Source: Pseudomonadota bacterium (GTDB lineage: Bacteria > Pseudomonadota > Alphaproteobacteria > Acetobacterales > Acetobacteraceae). From it: 5,887 nt of DNA. The position numbers were made by a program, and so were the translations under genes. The notes beneath the pieces were generated by a model. It did no database searches. It had not been told where the DNA came from and was given only the letters and a program-made list of their open reading frames with translations. Of the stretch, positions 5,686 through 5,887 are shown piece by piece (positions within the stretch are counted from its first letter, which is position 1; every line of letters starts with the position of its first letter). The DNA lies in the NCBI GenBank assembly GCA_021819535.1, contig JAKAQU010000199.1, positions 1 to 5,887 of the forward strand, read 5' to 3'.

Positions 5686-5887
5686 ATGACGTCGTCGCCT
5701 CTCCCGCTGACGGTCGCGGAGACGAGAGCGCTTCTCGAACGCGGCGGCTATGTCGCCGATGCCGATCTCGCGACCAGCGTCCACCTCGCCCTGGTCATGG
5801 GCCGGCCGCTGTTTCTCGAAGGCGAGCCTGGCACCGGCAAGACCGAAATCGCCAAGGTGCTGGCCGAAGGTCTCGGCCGGCGCCTCG
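5686..5887 (+). CDS. MoxR family AAA+ ATPase, probably CoxD (5' part, runs off window)
   Basis: Sixty-seven N-terminal residues are visible. They include GGYVADADLATSVHLALVMG and PLFLEGEPGTGKTEIAKVLA, with a Walker A loop G-E-P-G-T-G-K-T at 46-53 and the Lys at 52. The GYVAD-DLAT pattern before the P-loop is typical of CoxD-type MoxR ATPases, which act as chaperones in assembling the active site of CO dehydrogenase or related enzymes, usually with a CoxE von Willebrand protein encoded next. The ATG at 5686 is used; a GTG at 5677 overlaps the coxG stop (TAGTG) in the same frame and would add three residues, and neither has a clear Shine-Dalgarno site, so translational coupling to coxG is likely. 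The 3' end lies beyond the window. Confidence 0.88.
   Translation, partial: MTSSPLPLTVAETRALLERGGYVADADLATSVHLALVMGRPLFLEGEPGTGKTEIAKVLAEGLGRRL

Overview
This 5.9 kb window comes from a high-GC bacterial chromosome. Codons are strongly GC3-biased, Shine-Dalgarno sites are clear on several genes, and the gene families present (RTX-like secreted protein, DUF442 phosphatase-like sulfurtransferase, TauE/SafE, DsrE, PF16980-type antiporter, CoxG/MoxR) suit an alphaproteobacterium. The C-terminal style of the RTX-like protein recalls Acetobacteraceae and Methylobacterium-type type I secretion substrates. That lineage call is inference from memory, not a search.

Layout. Positions 2-133 hold the 3' end of a plus-strand gene that I cannot identify. 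It converges on a minus-strand gene (175-1617) for a very acidic, cysteine-free and arginine-free protein of 480 residues, built from Asn-rich RTX-like beta-strand repeats. A 233-bp divergent intergenic region follows (1618-1850). It carries a perfect 12-bp palindrome on the RTX side and three near-identical 15-bp tandem units on the other side. Next is a plus-strand block of three genes linked to sulfur chemistry: a TIGR01244/DUF442 phosphatase-like sulfurtransferase (1851-2297), a TauE/SafE permease only 7 bp downstream (2305-3093), and, after a 114-bp A/T-richer gap with a large imperfect palindrome, an exported DsrE-family protein (3208-3696). A GC-rich hairpin separates this block from a convergent minus-strand sodium:proton antiporter-like gene (3744-5003). 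Divergent from the antiporter, coxG (5093-5677) overlaps or abuts a MoxR AAA+ ATPase gene (probably coxD) that runs off the window end.

How the genes may work together. The DUF442 protein and the TauE/SafE permease resemble parts of the BigR/Blh sulfide-detoxification operons of other proteobacteria. A plausible model is cytoplasmic persulfide or thiol handling (DUF442 protein), sulfite or other sulfur anion export (TauE/SafE) and a periplasmic persulfide carrier (DsrE). CoxG and the MoxR ATPase belong to the accessory set for maturation or membrane recruitment of molybdenum hydroxylases such as CO dehydrogenase; the catalytic genes are not in this window. No mobile element, CRISPR array, tRNA or rRNA was seen. 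No gene-free stretch exceeds 300 bases. The window is mostly ordinary at the gene level; the most unusual signals are the intergenic repeats and dyads flanking the sulfur genes and the Asn-for-Asp substitution in the RTX-like repeats.
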